A stretch of DNA of 49,203 bases. It comes from an uncultured Cetobacterium sp. (GTDB lineage: Bacteria > Fusobacteriota > Fusobacteriia > Fusobacteriales > Fusobacteriaceae). The stretch covers positions 1 through 49,203 of the forward strand of contig NZ_CAMTIK010000014.1 in NCBI RefSeq assembly GCF_947072685.1, given 5' to 3'. This document shows positions 49,100-49,203 of the stretch, one piece after another (the first letter of the stretch is position 1; each line of letters begins with the position of its first letter). The notes beneath the pieces were generated by a model. The model worked only from the letters and a program-made list of their open reading frames with translations, had not been told where the DNA came from and did not search any database. The translations under genes and the position numbers were made by a program.

Positions 49100-49203
49100 T
49101 TGACGAAGTTTAAAATTTGTGGTACTATTATATTTGTCAGCGGGAAATACCGCAGACGAAAAACAGAAGGACATTAACAACCGAATAGAGAAAATAGTCA
49201 GAA
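49100..49203 (+). promoter_or_regulatory. Strong promoter and leader, probably of an rRNA operon cut by the window edge
   Basis: -35 TTGACG (49100-49105), 17-base spacer, extended -10 TGGTACTAT (49120-49128). Downstream is no ribosome binding site or start but a hairpin GCGG-GAAATA-CCGC (49140-49153 region) and an A-rich leader (GACATTAACAACCGAATAGAG) like those before 16S rRNA genes in low-GC bacteria. The 16S gene itself would lie beyond the window. Confidence 0.5.

Noticed and set aside
1-49203. CRISPR arrays, insertion sequences or toxin-antitoxin pairs
   Set aside because: I found no regularly spaced repeats, transposase motifs or typical small toxin-antitoxin gene pairs on either strand.

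Overview
The window is an AT-rich (roughly 30% G+C), densely packed bacterial chromosome segment, almost certainly from a member of the Fusobacteriota (Fusobacterium or Cetobacterium-like). I infer this from a FomA-like porin, genes for both peptidoglycan and Kdo/lipopolysaccharide precursors in a very AT-rich genome, split transketolase, purine-rich ribosome binding sites and many extended -10 (TGnTATAAT) promoters. It looks like vegetative core genome: I see no prophage, insertion sequence, CRISPR array or genomic island.

Layout. 1-2673: tail of tuf, a YdjM-like membrane protein, the two transketolase subunits. 2689-8732: co-directional run ftsX, envC, nadK, recN, a degenerate tyrosine-recombinase-like gene, era. 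8857-13198: tdk, a TruA-like pseudouridine synthase, an HD-domain protein, a B12-binding radical SAM protein, ung. 13272-17241: a small exported FMN-binding-like protein, a MurE-KdsA fusion with kdsD, and a DUF1858 protein. 17351-21852: a SNF2-family ATPase with an uncharacterised partner gene. 21995-26339: Ogg2-type DNA glycosylase, miaB, rho, a LysM/M23 endopeptidase. 26397-28699: ispG, then an ECF sigma factor with a small membrane protein and a small exported protein. 28809-33715: prfA, prmC, queA, rsmD, xseB, ispA. 33742-40432: phosphate module, with pstC-pstA-pstB-phoU on the minus strand diverging from pstS and a PhoB/PhoR-like pair on the plus strand. 40499-49203: a conserved hypothetical, tRNA-Ser(UGA), tRNA-Ser(GCU), tRNA-Arg(ACG), trpS (minus), an M32 carboxypeptidase, a ROK kinase, a SatP-like transporter, rplM-rpsI, a FomA-like porin, a small exported protein, and at the edge a strong promoter and leader that look like the start of an rRNA operon.

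The genes group into translation and its fidelity (EF-Tu, RF1 and its methyltransferase, MiaB, QueA, RsmD, Era, TruA-like, L13/S9, tRNAs), envelope construction (MurE-KdsA, KdsD, FtsX-EnvC, LysM/M23, IspG/IspA, porin), DNA maintenance (RecN, UNG, Ogg2, XseB, SNF2) and phosphate sensing. The observations I rate highest are: a mirror-image pair of Pho-box arrays, each of four TTTACA-like hexamers at exactly 11-bp spacing, in the pstC/pstS divergent region; the SNF2 plus XPB-N-like partner gene pair; the MurE-KdsA fusion with an internal ribosome binding site; a recombinase-fold gene lacking its catalytic residues between recN and era; PrmC with a duplicated N-terminal domain; and a compact ECF sigma stress cassette with a sigma-E-like candidate promoter. 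All functions are read from sequence motifs and memory of families; no database search was run.
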